From contig OY365807.1 of the NCBI GenBank assembly GCA_959347315.1, positions 32,120,204 through 32,184,203 on the forward strand: a stretch of DNA of 64,000 nt, in the 5' to 3' direction. The position numbers and the translations under genes are program-made. Origin of the DNA: Bimastos eiseni. Lineage: Eukaryota; Annelida; Clitellata; Crassiclitellata; Lumbricidae. The notes below the pieces were generated by a model. That model was given only the letters and a program-made list of their open reading frames with translations. It did no database searches and had not been told where the DNA came from. Positions 36,501 through 51,500 of the stretch are shown here, one piece after another. The stretch's first letter is position 1. Each line of letters begins with the position of its first letter.

Positions 36501-39500
36501 AAACTCTGAAGAGTTTGGAACTCTTTGGCTTAACCCATAACTAATATGTCAATAAGAAGCATATAATTTGCGTTGGGTCCATGTTCAGCATAGGGTTCTG
36601 TCAAACTGGGGTTCTGGTCAGTCATGGATGGTATTTATAATTATTAGTTGTTACTCCTCAGACTCACCACTATTTAACCAGATCACATGACCATCATTCC
36701 CTGGACATACCGAAGACAAGAACACTATAAACAATGAGCTACATTGATTCCCAGTCACTTTTAGCACACTCTCGTCATAATATTGATAATGAACAAGCTT
36801 TTCATTACTGGATTTCTCTCCTTAATCATTCGTTCGGCCAAGTCGTTTAAGTCATTTCGTTCCCGTCTTAATATCTCGATTTTTCAAAATGCTTATCTTC
36901 CGTATGCTCTCTTTATTTCTCTCCCTCTCTCTCCCTCTGTCTCAGTCTCTGTCTCTGTCTCTCTCTCTCTAAAAGGACTGATCGATTTGATATTGACATG
37001 ATTACGGTTTGGTTTTAGTGCACCATCCACTGATGCCTTGTGAATTAGACACTGATGCATTAGAAGCTACAAACTAACAATACTAAACTCATACATGTAT
37101 ATAAATACGTTCATCTTTAGTGCTGCGTTGTCTATTGCTATGTCATCCATGAGGAAAAAAAAGGCTCTAGTAAGGTGACATAAAGTAACCATTTACTTAG
37201 ATGCACACACAGTGCTTAAATGGATATACAGGCAAACATTAGTTGCCAACACAGGTGTTAGATCGCTGCTTCCTTTTATCCCCAAGAAATTTTCAGAAAT
37301 CAATTAATGATAATATTATATTCTTCTCTGCCAGCAAGAACCAATTTCCAAGCAGGGGCACATGCCTGGGTTCCAGTAATTCGCACTCGAACAAAACTTT
37401 TGGCCGATGGCGAGAGGGTCTTGGATGGTGGAGAACCACAGTGGTCGACATTCGGAAAGCCAGACAAACCGTCGCCTGGTAGTTTGCTCATAGGGCTGAA
37501 AAGTAAATGGGAAAACAATTGCGACAATGGGCTGAACCCACTAAGCGAAAGTCAACTGAAGCAAATGCTATCATGAGACAAATTAATCAACTTACCCAAG
37601 AAACACAACAATTAATCAGACAGCACCACGAACATACCAATCAAGCAATCGGTTGACACTCTAATGCGTCGCTCAGCATCCCTATGCATTCCTTAAGCAT
37701 GCTCTCAAAGGCACAGCATAGCATTCAAATCAATTATAAACACAATCACGTGTAAAACAACCAATAAAAACTGTAATTGAATTTATAGAACTGATGATTT
37801 ACAGAGCATCATAAATAGTGGGGCTAATTAGACATCTGTTTTACATGGTCAACTGTCAGCACAAATTCCACCTCAGTCATCATGATAATGAGATTGCAGG
37901 TAGCCACTCCTACGTAAACCATATTAATGCAACATCTATGCACCAGATTCTTGTGACATACCCAGGTCTAAGTCCTAATGTCCTTGAAGTCTTTGTCCTT
38001 GTCTGCGCCAGAGTATCGGCCTTGAATGTGGAAAGAAGACATCGAGCCTTCTGTGAGCTGGAGACAGATGCGTTAGTCGAAAGCGGAGCTCGAGCGCACA
38101 CGAGCGCATGAAATGCATTGACAGTGAAGACGCCAACGCGACCAAGAACGGTTTTTGTGTTCTTTGAAACGTAACTAAGAAGAGTCTGAAAAATTTAAAC
38201 ATTTGTAACACCTTTTACCAGAGTAAAGTAACTTCAGGCAGATGTTTAGCAACATGACCCACTAAAATAAAATCAATATGTTAACATGTGTGACAACTGA
38301 AATAGACAATAATAACAAGCTAATAAAAATAATAATTACAATACCATTATATACATTTGTCTAGAACAACAATGCGCATAGTAAAAGGCATAATTTAACA
38401 CTTGTTAAAGGGTTAAAGGAAATTGCCCAGACATTCATTAGTGAGGTCTGAGACATTTCCTTTTGCTCTGAGTTGAACACAGAACATGAATATAAAATCT
38501 TTTTCAAAACAAAGACGACACCTTTGGATTCGGTGGCTCAGAGTTTTTCATGGATGTGACGTAGCATCTCAGCCGATAGTGTTCCACGTAGAGTTTTTCC
38601 AGATTTTCCTCCCACTGCGTTATCTGTTTGTCGATTGCATGACGACTCTGAGCGTCATTGACAGTCATCAGATGCATTGTCGCCATCTTCTTCATCTTTA
38701 AATCCTGTCACAATCATGCAAGATCATTAGTATGCACTAACACAACTGTCACCAATGCTTTCTAAAAGTGTTCACTGCCATCAGACAATATTGAACAATT
38801 AAAAGTATATAACATCCATTCCTACTCGCAGAATGAGCACCGAAACAACAACTTAATAACTGAGCATTGAGTGACTTAATATTTTTATCAAAATATCACT
38901 AATTGGACTGGTATCAATTCACTGAGCAGACTTAAAACTGATTGAAATGAGTTGATATAACCACTCTTAAAACTCATTGGTTACTACACCAATTTCAATT
39001 GTGGTTTCATTGTGCCTCTGATTAGTCTCACCTGAAGTGGCACTACATAAATTAGCAATTACAGTCATCGTTTCAAACACTGATTAAATACACCTACCAA
39101 ACAGTGAAAAACTGCAATATTATGTCAGGTACAAACCAGGCTAAACATGGATTCACTTAACCAATTTCCGCAATTATTTACTCTCACCAGGTCAATGCTC
39201 GACTCCATGCGATGGACTTCATTTTGGAGTAGCCTCAGGATGTTTTCCCTTCCGTGCTGCCGGAAGAGAGATGCAGCACAGGCGGTGTGCAAAGCGTTGA
39301 TCCAGTTCCTCAGCTCAGAGTTATTTGTTGCCTGACAACAAAGACCAACTGGTAAGAGCAGCTTAGAACAGCTCCTCTAAAATTGTATGGTGTTCCTTTT
39401 GTCAATTAATAAATATAAAAAACTTGAAACCACAATCATGTATTTGCTTAATGAAAAGTTTATTCTGGACACAATGCAACCCTGTACAGGTCAGTTCAAA

Positions 39501-42500
39501 TTTGTTAGAGAGGTTACAACGTCTGGGCAGTAGATTAACAGCACAGAGCGTCAACAATAATATCTGGCTGAGTGTTGCTGTGTTACTGTGTGTCTATTTG
39601 TCTTTGTCTGTATGTCTCCCACTCTATCTGCAGCTGTTTGTCTGCCAAATGACTACTCAATAAACAGGGTCACCTTACCCTCCAATCACTCAAGCCTATC
39701 ACAAAAGTAGTCCTGAATAACATGGGATCTTTTGAGTTAACCTTCACAGATGAAATTACCCTTGGCCAAGACACATGGGTGAAAACAATTGGTCAATGCA
39801 CAATATACAGGGTCATATGCTACTGAAAAATAATACAAAACTAAAATGGGAATAGTCGGTGAATTAATATTTGGTCAAAACTCTGCAAAAGGGTGCCATG
39901 CTCTAATGATGATGATGATGATGATGGTTTTCGTTTATTAGTATTACAAGGTTGGCACACCTAACATATTAACAAGATATTTGATTAGCAATTGATCACT
40001 GAAAGTCAAATATGGACATTTTGGTGACAAATGGTCATATACAAATTATAAACATATTATATCAACATAAAATGGGCTTGAAAGTATGTATAAGAGCAAC
40101 AAAAGGACAGGTTTCAGCTTTACCAGGCAACTTTACTAAAAGTGGCAAGTGCCACAGAACAAAACAGCTGCAGCATGATTAGAATCTCTAATATTTAGAG
40201 TCATTCCAGATGACACTCTGCATCAATAAGCTAAATTCACTTTAAATTCCATCCTTTGAGACCCATTGGTTCAAAGTTCTGCTCCTAACCCATGACAACT
40301 CACACACTAACTAAAATGAATGCTTATTTCAATTCATAAAAATGAAAGACTATCAAAGTCCATAGGAATTCGATGATCTTTCAGTTAATTAAGTCAAACT
40401 GACAACAGCCTTTGACGATTTGCAACATTAAGAAATGCAGCCTGAACACACTACACGATTTAATTCAGTACCAACAACATTTTAACATGAAGAATGTTTC
40501 CTTAACAATTTCAGCCTAGAAAATGAATGAGACCCATGGAAGCAAACTGTCAGAGACACCTAGTAAAGGTTACCAAAGCATAAAGAGACATTTTCAAAGC
40601 CAGAAGGAAATTGAGATCAAAGAACTGGAGCAGGTTTCCGACACTGACCCTTAGCTAAGTTTACTGGCGTGACACCTGACATCAAGTAATTTTCAAAGAT
40701 CAACTGAAAATGCGAAATAAATGGCCACAGAATGAAAGACATCATGAATGAAACACAAACTGAATGAATGATATAGTCCATGACTTACAATCTGGTGACA
40801 TATGAACAACTGATTTATCAGACAAACAATCAATCAATTATATACAACTTCCAGTAATTCAATCAGCAGCATAAAGCTCCAGGAATAGGTACACAGACAG
40901 ACAAGACAGACAAACAGGACAAAAGACAGACAGACAGACAAGACAAAAGACAGACAGCCAAGACAGACAAACAGGACGAAAGACAGACAGACAGACAAGA
41001 CAAAAGACAGACAGACAAGACAAAAGACAGACAGACAAGACAAAAGACAGACAGACAAGGCAAGGCAAGGCAAGGCAAGACAGGACAAGACATGACAAGA
41101 CATGACCTGTGTCTTTCTGCCTATCCAATTGAAAACCAAGCAAAAATAGGCCAACAAAAAAGTTGACAAGTAGTCAAAAGAGCAACTGTCAGGCTACTCG
41201 AGGATCGTGATGACCTGCTGTCTAGAAGACAATTACCTGCAGAAGATAGGCATCGCCAAATGCTGTACTTAGAGAGAAGATATTCTCTTTCTTTGGATGC
41301 TCTGGAACCGCTTGAGCCAAAGCTCCTTCAAGAACTGAAACACCAACAACCTGAATCATCTGCCTGAAATATGCCAGGTCATAAGAAACACTACAGAAAC
41401 TCCCAATATTTTTCATTTTCATATCATTTGGTAGCAATTGCTACGGAAAACAAGCTGAACAAGCGACTGTTCGCAGACAAGTGTACTCAGAAAGACTTAA
41501 GAAGCCAAATCAGACCAGCAGGATTTCACACAAACCAAATTTACTATGAAGCATTAATGGTGATACAGCAAAGCCAAACGTCCTGAAGACAGTCAAAGGT
41601 AGATAAAGTCTGTTGATCAAACAAAGTTAACTAAGTCTTAAGTTAAGACTGATGTTCTCACATTGGCTAACCAAACTGAAAAGTTTAGGTAAGTAAATCA
41701 GTCCATGGACACATCTTATACAAGGGAGAACCTCCTGAGTCACGGCATCTAAACACCAAATCATCGAGTGGTTCTTGCAACAGATAAGTTATAATATTAA
41801 AATGTTGGCTTCTGGATAAAATTGAAAGCCCTGCCAATCACATTCTTTTCATCCAGTTTGATTATTTCTTGTGAGTGAGTGGCTCAACCTACAGGACTCC
41901 ATGAGATTATAAGCACCAGGGTCTAAAAGAAGGAAAAACAATACCTTTGTATCTTAACTTGATTAGAGGAGATGTTACAGAGTACTTTCTACTCTAATTT
42001 ACCCAGTTATGCATCACCTGATACATAGAATTTAAGAATTGTTTGGAATTCATTCTGTTTAAACAGAAGTAACAGACAAACAAAAAGTCACCACATACAA
42101 AGAGAAACGAGGCCGACTATGATAGGATAAGAAATGAAAACAAACTCTGAACAGAAGCAAGTACCACAGTAATCTGGTCTTGTTGTTTATCAGTCGAACA
42201 GACGACTGAAATGAATTGCACGGAGAGCAGAGAACAAGGAAGAAGAGCCATTGTTTACAAACGTAACCTATCCATGAAGTGTGATCTTCAACAGCCTACC
42301 ATAGCAACCTCTTGGACTTACTTAGAAGCAAAGAGACGCCTGAGAAAGAACAACTTCAGATATGCAGAGAACATGAAACCAGCATTTACAAACCTAGCTT
42401 ATACTTGGGGGCACGATCATCTGTGACCTCCAGGCCGTCGTCACAGACATGAAAGAGCAGAACGTTTCCCTTGAGACACACCCAGTACTTGTTCCACGTT

Positions 42501-45500
42501 CTCTTAGATGCAAGCTCAACTGAACGCTTTCGATGTACGAGCCAGTTCTTCACCATTAGCCATCTGGTGACATATAATGTAAAAACTATCACAAATGAAA
42601 ACAAACGAAAACAGTAAAAGTCTAACCAACATGAATGGTTATAAGTAAGACAGATCTAAGAAGGTGCCGATATTGAAGATATTATGGCATCAAAGGTTAT
42701 GCACAATTAGATAAGACAATCTGTGTCAATTTCCATTGACCAGCTTAGGAGTTGAATTTTCATCACAAAAGTGATCGGCCGACAAATTAGATGCTCGGTC
42801 ACTAGGCCATGAGTAAGCGTAATCGTAATCATAAACCCAAGCGCCCACACAATAACTGGATTATGATTGCATCAAGCGACTGAAGTTCATTCATTCATTG
42901 CATTTATATAGCACCCCATCAGGGACCTATTGAGCTACCTGTAAACCCTGCTGAGTGGACCACGACAAGCAGGAGGTCAATCCAGATGGAAGGGCCCACA
43001 ACCGAAAAGACACGGCACTGCATAATAGCCAAGTGAGTCTGTGGAACTAGAAGTTCACCTCTCATCATCAAGTGAGGCTCTCGACGCGCCCCAACATCGG
43101 ACGAAGGGCGGCAAAGATCACAGCCAAGAACGCATTGAGAAGCGAGAGCAACAATCATAATCTGCAAACTGCCAAAGCACCACTTGAAAACCAAGTGCAG
43201 ATATAGACCAGCTTATTCACAAGTGCTAAATGACAATGTAGCATGAAATCCACTGGGACACAGGCAGCCAATGCAACACATCACACATGCATGCAGAGAC
43301 CATGGCGAATTTAACATAGAGTAACGTAATAAAAGCAATAACCATTTTAGGCCATGCAGCAATGCAAACCAATCCTCAGTAGTTCCAGTGAAAAAAAGTA
43401 TCTTTCAGTTTTATTTGCACACACGAATACCACAATGAAATTGAAGATATTTAAGTTATGTGATCGTGAAATCACATATCAGGATTAACAAATTTGGAAT
43501 GTAGATGACATACTTATTCACTGGCTCTGCCACCCTAACGAACTAAAATACCACCCGCAGGATCCGTCACGTCAAGTTCAGGATCTCGCCTTGAGAAAGA
43601 GTCATACTGCACCAGTTTATAACCTATCTCTCTGTCTCATACACACACAAACACCTACACACACATGCACGCACACACACGCACACACACACACACACAC
43701 ACGCACACACACGCACACACACACACACATGCTACTCTGAATAGTAATACAAGATCCCAGTGTCAGGTCACTACATCTCATTCGCCCATAATTTGGCAAA
43801 GTGCTGATTGCTGGAAAGGAAATGCAGTTGGCTATTGACAAGATTTCCTCCTTAGCTGGCAGATGGCAGTGCACTGGGGGACCTTAGGCACATGATAGGT
43901 CCTTGTAGGTTCACCAGACCATAAAAGAAAATCATTGGAGCAAAGGTTTATGACTGGACTCTCTGCCTCTCTTGATTATCTCTCACACTGTGTCTTCCTA
44001 TTGGGACCTCAGTCTTATCCAGAGAGCACATAAAAACAGAAATAATCATCGATTCCCTTCCTAAAAAAATCCCATGGCAGACAATAAAAATGATTCTGTC
44101 AAAGATGGATAGAAATTTTGCTGAAAGTCATTTCAACCTTGAAGACAGCAATTTCTGATTCCTTAATGACTTAATATCTCTACTCTACTAAAGACCATGA
44201 TAATTGAGTTTTAGCAAAGAGATAAAATTTTGATTTAAAAACATCAAAAAAAATATTTATCACAACATAACATAAATAGATTTATCATAGATTTATCATA
44301 AATCATAAAAATGCTTAGAATTTAGGAAGCAATGCTTACAAGTCTCTATAAGACTTGCATTTGGTCAAGCATCTAATTGGATTCCTGATTCAAAGTGAAG
44401 ACATTTAAGCTGAATTCTGGCTTTAGTTATCTGACATTTAAAGTTCAAAACTGTGCTCAAAATCATCTACAGTTCAAGACCATGTAAATGACACAGAATA
44501 ACCAAAAACATAATCACATGCCAGGGCTTTGGTGAGATACTTAAAATGAGTTATATTAAGCACCCCCATACATACATACAATCCTATAACTTGAAATGAC
44601 CGTTTTTGAACAAACAAAAGTCAACGTCCCTCATGAACAGACATCATGCATTTTATTCTATTCTGAATTATTCAAAAGAGATGTATTAAGCAAAACGATA
44701 CTCTCTCCTGACCATTTACCTACATTTACACTTTTCAAAAGAGACAGAGAACACTTTTGTCTGTAAGGGCAGAATATGAGATGTGAATTTGATTAAAGCT
44801 ATTGGGCAAGTTTTGAAGATCAAGGTCAATGGCTTTTGCTCAAACTCATCTTTTTATTCAGACCACGTCCCAGAAAAAAACCCGATGAAAATCAATCACA
44901 CCCACCTGAAATTAAAGTTAAGTTCAAAGACATCAAGTCCTGTAATACATTCTGGTCACAGATTAAGAGATTCATCCACAGTCTTGGATGAACACCCTTG
45001 CAGTTCTGTCCTAAGACTTAAAACACCTTACTTACTTACTCACTTGAATTTGCCTTTGATCACTGTTCTCATTTCCTTAAATTAGCTTCTCACCAAACTC
45101 AAAGATGTACTTTTGTGCAGTGATTCTACATGTTGGCTGTTAAAACGATATACCTGTACTTACCCAGCTTTTCGAACGGCCATGCTAGCACTGATGAATG
45201 CTACCTGCATTGGAAGTGTATAGATGCTGCTACACTCACTACTTGCTCCCTCGCCATCACTGCCGCAGTCAGAACCAGATAACTACAACAGAAACAGTGC
45301 AATATAACTCAATCGCAATCACATCTCTCAACTCTGTACAAATCATGAGATCTCACTATTCATTTTGCTCTCATAATAATATATTAAAAGTTGCATAATT
45401 ATAATAAAATCACTTTACACTAGCTTATTTAATTGCAAGAATAGTTGCTATGGCAACACATCTGATGCAACAACCGTGAATTTAGGCATAGACAGTCATC

Positions 45501-48500
45501 ATTGTAATTTACCCAATGCCATCATGCCCGATGCAGCAGGCATGAAGGGTTACCATGGCAATTGACAGAACGTGTGCAATGATGATGAATTGCGGTCACC
45601 AGAGAGCAGCACTGATGGCATGCGACGCATTACAAGCCATGCTAATCAACATAAGCTACGGTGGGGGGGGGGGGGGGAAGAGAACTAATGCAAGTGTCAA
45701 CCCCTCCATATACACGCATCCCTATATCACGGACAATGGACCGCCAAGCACAGTCCGGCACCCAGCGGCTGCTGCTGCCAAGCATCTCTTTATGATTAAA
45801 ATTACATTAAAGCTCGTGAGCCGTCCAAGCTGTGGCATTAATCAATATATTTTCGGTCATAAATTTTTATATTAGACAAAACAAAATATTCGGTCAGAGC
45901 TCAGAGCATCCTGTGCTGAACATCCGTCAGCATAAATTTAACTTCTGCCACACGTTTTCCAGGAAAAGATCATGATGAATTCATAAATTCCACATTCTAC
46001 ATATTTATCAATCTGTTTGATTTTTTTTTATTTACATGGTTCACTTTCTTTGGATTGACCACATCTGCATAAATCACATTTAATTGCTGTTAACTTTATA
46101 CATTATATTATTTGTATGTTGATGTAGAATCAATAAAATGGTCACAAATCCATGCAAATAAAAAGATTTAAACGGTGTCACAACTTGAGAACAATGGCGC
46201 TAAGCAAATGCACAGTGTAAAGACTAACACATGACTGACTCTGAGAGTCTCAAAGCCGCATATCGTGTCCAAAGTTTACCAATCACTCATCTATCTCAGA
46301 ATTATTTGTAAATTAAGCCAATGAAGAAACATATCAATAGCTTCATGAAAATACAGAACTTAATCACGTTATGAAGTACACTAAGTTCTATAAAGCAAGA
46401 GGAAGCTGAACAATGGTTCCTAAAAATGGCAGATGCTTATAATACGTTAGAATGTTCAAAAGTAACATCAATGAATGAACAAAGGAACGAGAAGAAAGCC
46501 TGTATATACGTCTTCATTCAATGAGAAATAAACTGACAAACTGCAGTAAGTTACAAAAGGTCAAATGTGATGCTCATGATTTCAAATAATACCAACTGAA
46601 GCACGATCTATCTTCATAAATTCTTGGACTTTCTTTGTGACGTCTCCATATATGGCTCCAAGATATCAGTGAAAAAGATAAAAATTACTGAGGTGTGGAG
46701 TCTAATGAGAATGGGACAAAGGCAACAGAGCAGCCTACCAAGACTGTGGCATGCATGATGCATCGGTTACTCTCAGTCCTGATTCCAACACTATACTTAT
46801 CTTAAAAATTCAGCTACACAACAAGTACACTGGTCATAACAGTCATTGGGCAAATCAGGTGGCAAGAGTCAAGATTGGACACTGACCCTATCTCACACAT
46901 TCCAAGGCTAAGAAATTGTAGTTACTAATGCTTTTTATCAAGCATTGAGCACCTCTAGGATTGTGTAATCTCGTCGTCGTCCTCCTCCTCCTTCTTCTTG
47001 TTCCTCTTCTTCTTCTCCATCATCACCTTTTATTCTCAAATCTGATCCCAACCGATCATAAACTCAAGAGAAATATTCCAGATTTAAACTTACATCCGAC
47101 ATCGCGAGTCGCCGAACTTCTGGCGTTTCAGCCCAACTTCCAGAATCCATTCTTTGATGATGGCCCACGTGACTTTCTTCAGAACCTGTGACGTCTTTGC
47201 TGGTTGCAGGATCATCCGTTTTGGTCCTCTTATCACCCACATCTTGATTAGCCTGGCTTTGTATACCAATATCTGAAAACCATTGAAAACAGTATCAGAA
47301 ACCGGATGAAAAGAACTGAGAGGAAAGTGAGTGATGCTTGCACTGAACATCTCATCATTTAATAGTATTGCATTGTATGCCGTATTGTATTTATATATTT
47401 CTATAGCGCCTCTCCTAGTTGTAACCTAGTCAAAGGCACAGTACTACATTACATTACAATATAATCAGAATAATTGTGAACAGCTATGAATCAAAGACAT
47501 TCAACAAATAGTTGGACAACAGGAAATGAAATCGACAGCAGGAAACTGATCCATTGGATAGCAAATCACGTGGATAAAAAAATAGAAAGGCACAATCCTA
47601 TATATCCTGTGTGCAGTAAAATAATATAATCTTGTTACATAGGAATTAATGCTAAACATAAAAATTTAGACATCACGGATATCGTCTAAAATTATCTCCA
47701 GATTTCTTGAGGTATGATAATTGTAGGTAAAACATTTAAAACAAACATTTTATTATTCCCTGATCAATGCCTTTGATCTTACAACTTGAACTTTATAAAC
47801 TGACAATACTTTTTGGAGCACAGAAGAGAATGATTCTAGTTTTTTCCTATCAAAGGCTGGCTCTATCTCATTGAGTTTAAAGCAACAATTTGAACCACAA
47901 AAATTCACCTCTGGTCGAATTTTCTGAATTAATTTTCAATCATTTTCAATCTGTATGCTTTACGTAGAAGCTGATAAACAGAAGTCACCTAAATCATAGG
48001 GAAGTAGACTAATCCTTCTCAAGCCAATAAAACTATTCCAATCATGTTCTTCAATATAAGAGACAATAAGTGAAGACAGAGTAATATACTTACCGGTTGG
48101 CTGGCCTTCATTGGCAGGCGCATCAAGACATGCTGTCACTGCCCCATCACCAGCACTGCTTACTACCTCGGCGGCTTTGCGTTGACTCAATGCTACTCCC
48201 GATCTCATTGTATCTTCCTTTGCATCAGGACATGAAATGGGAAGCTTAGCAGTCTCAATAAAGCTGGCATTCACAACCAATTTCTTATCTCCACTGATGC
48301 CAGCAGACTCCGAGGGTGTTGAGCGATTACTTGCAACAACTTCCTTTACAGGGATTACACCAGTACCGACTGGGCCATGATCCAAAGCGTCTGACTTTGT
48401 GGCAGTCTGGTCTCTGCCAATCTGAAGATGGTCTGAAACAGGTTGATCTAGGCCATCTCCTACCTGCTTTAGAGGGGCATTTGGCAGCAGACCGGCATCC

Positions 48501-51500
48501 CGTGGACAGGAATAACTGGATTCCAGACTTCTTGAATGTTTTGATGCTCGATTTAATTCTAGACTGGCTCCTTGCTGCGAAGAAGCTTTTGATTCGATGC
48601 CAGTGGATTCAAGAGGCGGTGATCCAGATAGTGAACGAAGCATTCTCTTCAGGGTGACACTGTCAAAACTTGCAGGAAGTTCTGCTCCATCGACCGTGAG
48701 TGACGTTGTCACAGGTGGCATTGGAGACCAGCTGGGCACCTCAAACTGGCGCTTCTGACTGAAGTTTTCGCCACTGGTAGTAGTCTCTGACTGCATTTTC
48801 TGGCCATCCTTCAGCTGAGCTGTCTCTGCTCCGCTGGTTGGTACTGCATCTTTAGAAGCAGCATCTTTAGCATCCTTGGCACGAACTGTGCCAGCGACTA
48901 GTGCCAGTGGCTGATTCTTCTCATGGAGGAGTTGCTGGTGCTGCTGTTGCTGCTGCTGCTGTGCAACACGTGCTTCCTTGGCACTCATGTAGATGCTCTG
49001 GTTGATTGCATTGTCATCAGCAACATGACAGTGCCGGCCGAGCTGGCCGTAATGACAAGAGAAGTTTCGCGCGACGCTGCAGACGTGGCCACCCTGTTGT
49101 GCCTGGGCAAGGCAGTGACAGCACTGTGCCTCCTGGTCGAGGTGTGAACCGTAGAGGCCGCTCCCGAGCTCTGGACAGGCGCTGCCATACAGTCCAGCAC
49201 CAACGGGAAATGACTGTGGCCGATGCTGAGGAACCTCACTGCGATCCGGTGCTTGCACCAACGCGTGGCGGTCGGCTCCGCAGCGACACCTGTTGTCGAC
49301 ATACACGGACAACACCTGGCGCACCTGGACCTGCTGGCCGTTCTGCGGCGCCGTGGTCATTGCATGGATTCCAGAGCAGTGCTGTTGTAGATCCGACGGA
49401 TGGTGCACGTGTGTTGATGGCACAAGGACATGCTTTGTGTCGCTGTTCTCCAGTCTTGGACCTGTGACTCCACAACGAGACTGAGTAAGAGGCGAAGTCT
49501 GATTCGATCCGACCTTCACGTTGGATGTCTTCTGTGCCAAATGAAGCAATCACAGCAAAACATGAGTCTTACATTTCGTCTGCTCTCTAAGAAAATTTTG
49601 CTTCAATTATTTCCATTCTACTCTTTCCACCTAACTTATGACTACAGTGTGTAACATCATTTTTTTGTCAAGATTTCACTAGATCATACTATTAAACCAA
49701 ATTATTGATTGCCAGGTAGTCTAATAAAATGTAATGATTTGATTCAATATAGTTTACAAATATATACAACTGCTTTGAAAGGTTTATGTTAATAACCACG
49801 ATCACAAAACAGCGACACACAAAAACGCGACTGTTTCAAAATAGTGATCATCAAAACAGCGATTTCAACATGAAGCTTTAATATGTCTAATGACATTTTT
49901 TCCTCAATCCATTATATTTACTGAAACATTATTTTCATCAATGAAACTGCTAGTTTCACAAGAAACTACAGGCCTACTTCCATTAATCCGGTCTCAGTTT
50001 TCAATAAAATTATTTAATCAAGAATCTAAACTATAAACCAAAGATCAAATTTTTCTTTGGGAAGCAATTTCAAGCCAAGTTCGAAACTGGGTTGTAGGCC
50101 TATGTTGGAATGTTGAGAGCAAAACATCCCACAAAATTGTACATTGTCGCTGATTAAAAAGCAGTTTATTGTGAAACTGGAAGTTTCCTTGATTAAAATA
50201 GAACCTACATTTATCATCGGCATTAGTATATAACTGCCTAATATGATTGCATAGACTAAAAATGATAGAACGATATGTTAAAATGCGCACATAAGTAACA
50301 ATAATTTGTCCTTTGAAAAAAAACCTTCTAATGTAATTGGTAATGATTGAAACAAGTCATGTACATTAAAAAAAAAATTACAAATCTTCAATGAATAATT
50401 GCCATTTCGATGATTGCTACTTTGAAACAGTCGTGCTTTTGTGCGTCGCTATTTTGTGATCGTGGTTTTGATGATCGCTGTTTTGTGATCGCTGTTTTTA
50501 ATGTACACCGCTTTGGTATACACCAAAAAACCTCTAGAATAGCACAGTTCATTCCACCAGTCTGTATATTTGATGATAAACCTGTGTTCATGTGCTGGGT
50601 TCACTTTGTGAACATCTCATACATGGGTGACTCGGTTGTGCTATCAGAATTTTGTATCAGAATTCTTCGGTTTTAGAAAACAAAATTTTTCACACGTTGG
50701 AATTTAAGTTAGAATTATAGTTGTCTAGTAAAACATATTGTTATTTTCTATTCCTTTCAGTTTCTGTCTAAGACTCTGTCTGTCTGTTTCTGTCTATCTA
50801 TCTCTGAGTGTCTTTCTGTTTGCTTGCAAATGTCACTCTAAGTACCTAAATGCACTGGCCTCATCCACGAGTGAAGTGCTTCTGTCCTTCAGGCACATCG
50901 AACAGAAAGATTGCACACCACTGACAATGTGGGTGATATATAGATCTTAGCATTCGTTTTGTTGGAAAGGAATGAAAGATATGCCACTCAATAACCCTAT
51001 GGACCAAAGGAACCCCAATCCACACTTGACGGCAGACACACACATGCCTCACAGGACTTCACAGGAAACTGGAGACACTGTTGAAACAGAATGCATTAAC
51101 AACTCTCCTCCTGTCTTAAAAATCTATCTAATAAATGCAAACAGCTGCACATAGCTCGAAGCAAGGAATATATCGCTAATAATAAACTGCACATTCTTCT
51201 TATTGAATTTAAAGCAAGATTAAAGAGATGCAATAAGTCGATACCAGATTATTTAGAGTAAAACAGTATTTGCTAAATTTGGCTCAAAACATTGAATCAA
51301 TCAATATCGTTTTTATTGACTCCAAATGCAGTAATTATTAACAGTACATACATACAACCGTTGTCAGTATAAATAAAAATAACATGATGGAAAACCAAAA
51401 GTGTCAACTGAACAATATGTTCCTGATCAGTTTGGTATTGAGGTGGGAGGCAACTGGGAAAGGAAAATCCTCAAAGTAGGTGAGTTTCAAGATCAGAGCA

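Noticed and set aside
37307..37576. 89-codon plus frame
   Set aside because: Opposite strand of the exon before the RBD.
40834..41169. Three overlapping Cys/Leu/Ser-rich minus frames
   Set aside because: All arise from the agacagacaagac minisatellite.
49006..49467. 153-codon plus-strand frame
   Set aside because: Antisense shadow of the large RhoGEF exon, which has splice sites and phase support.
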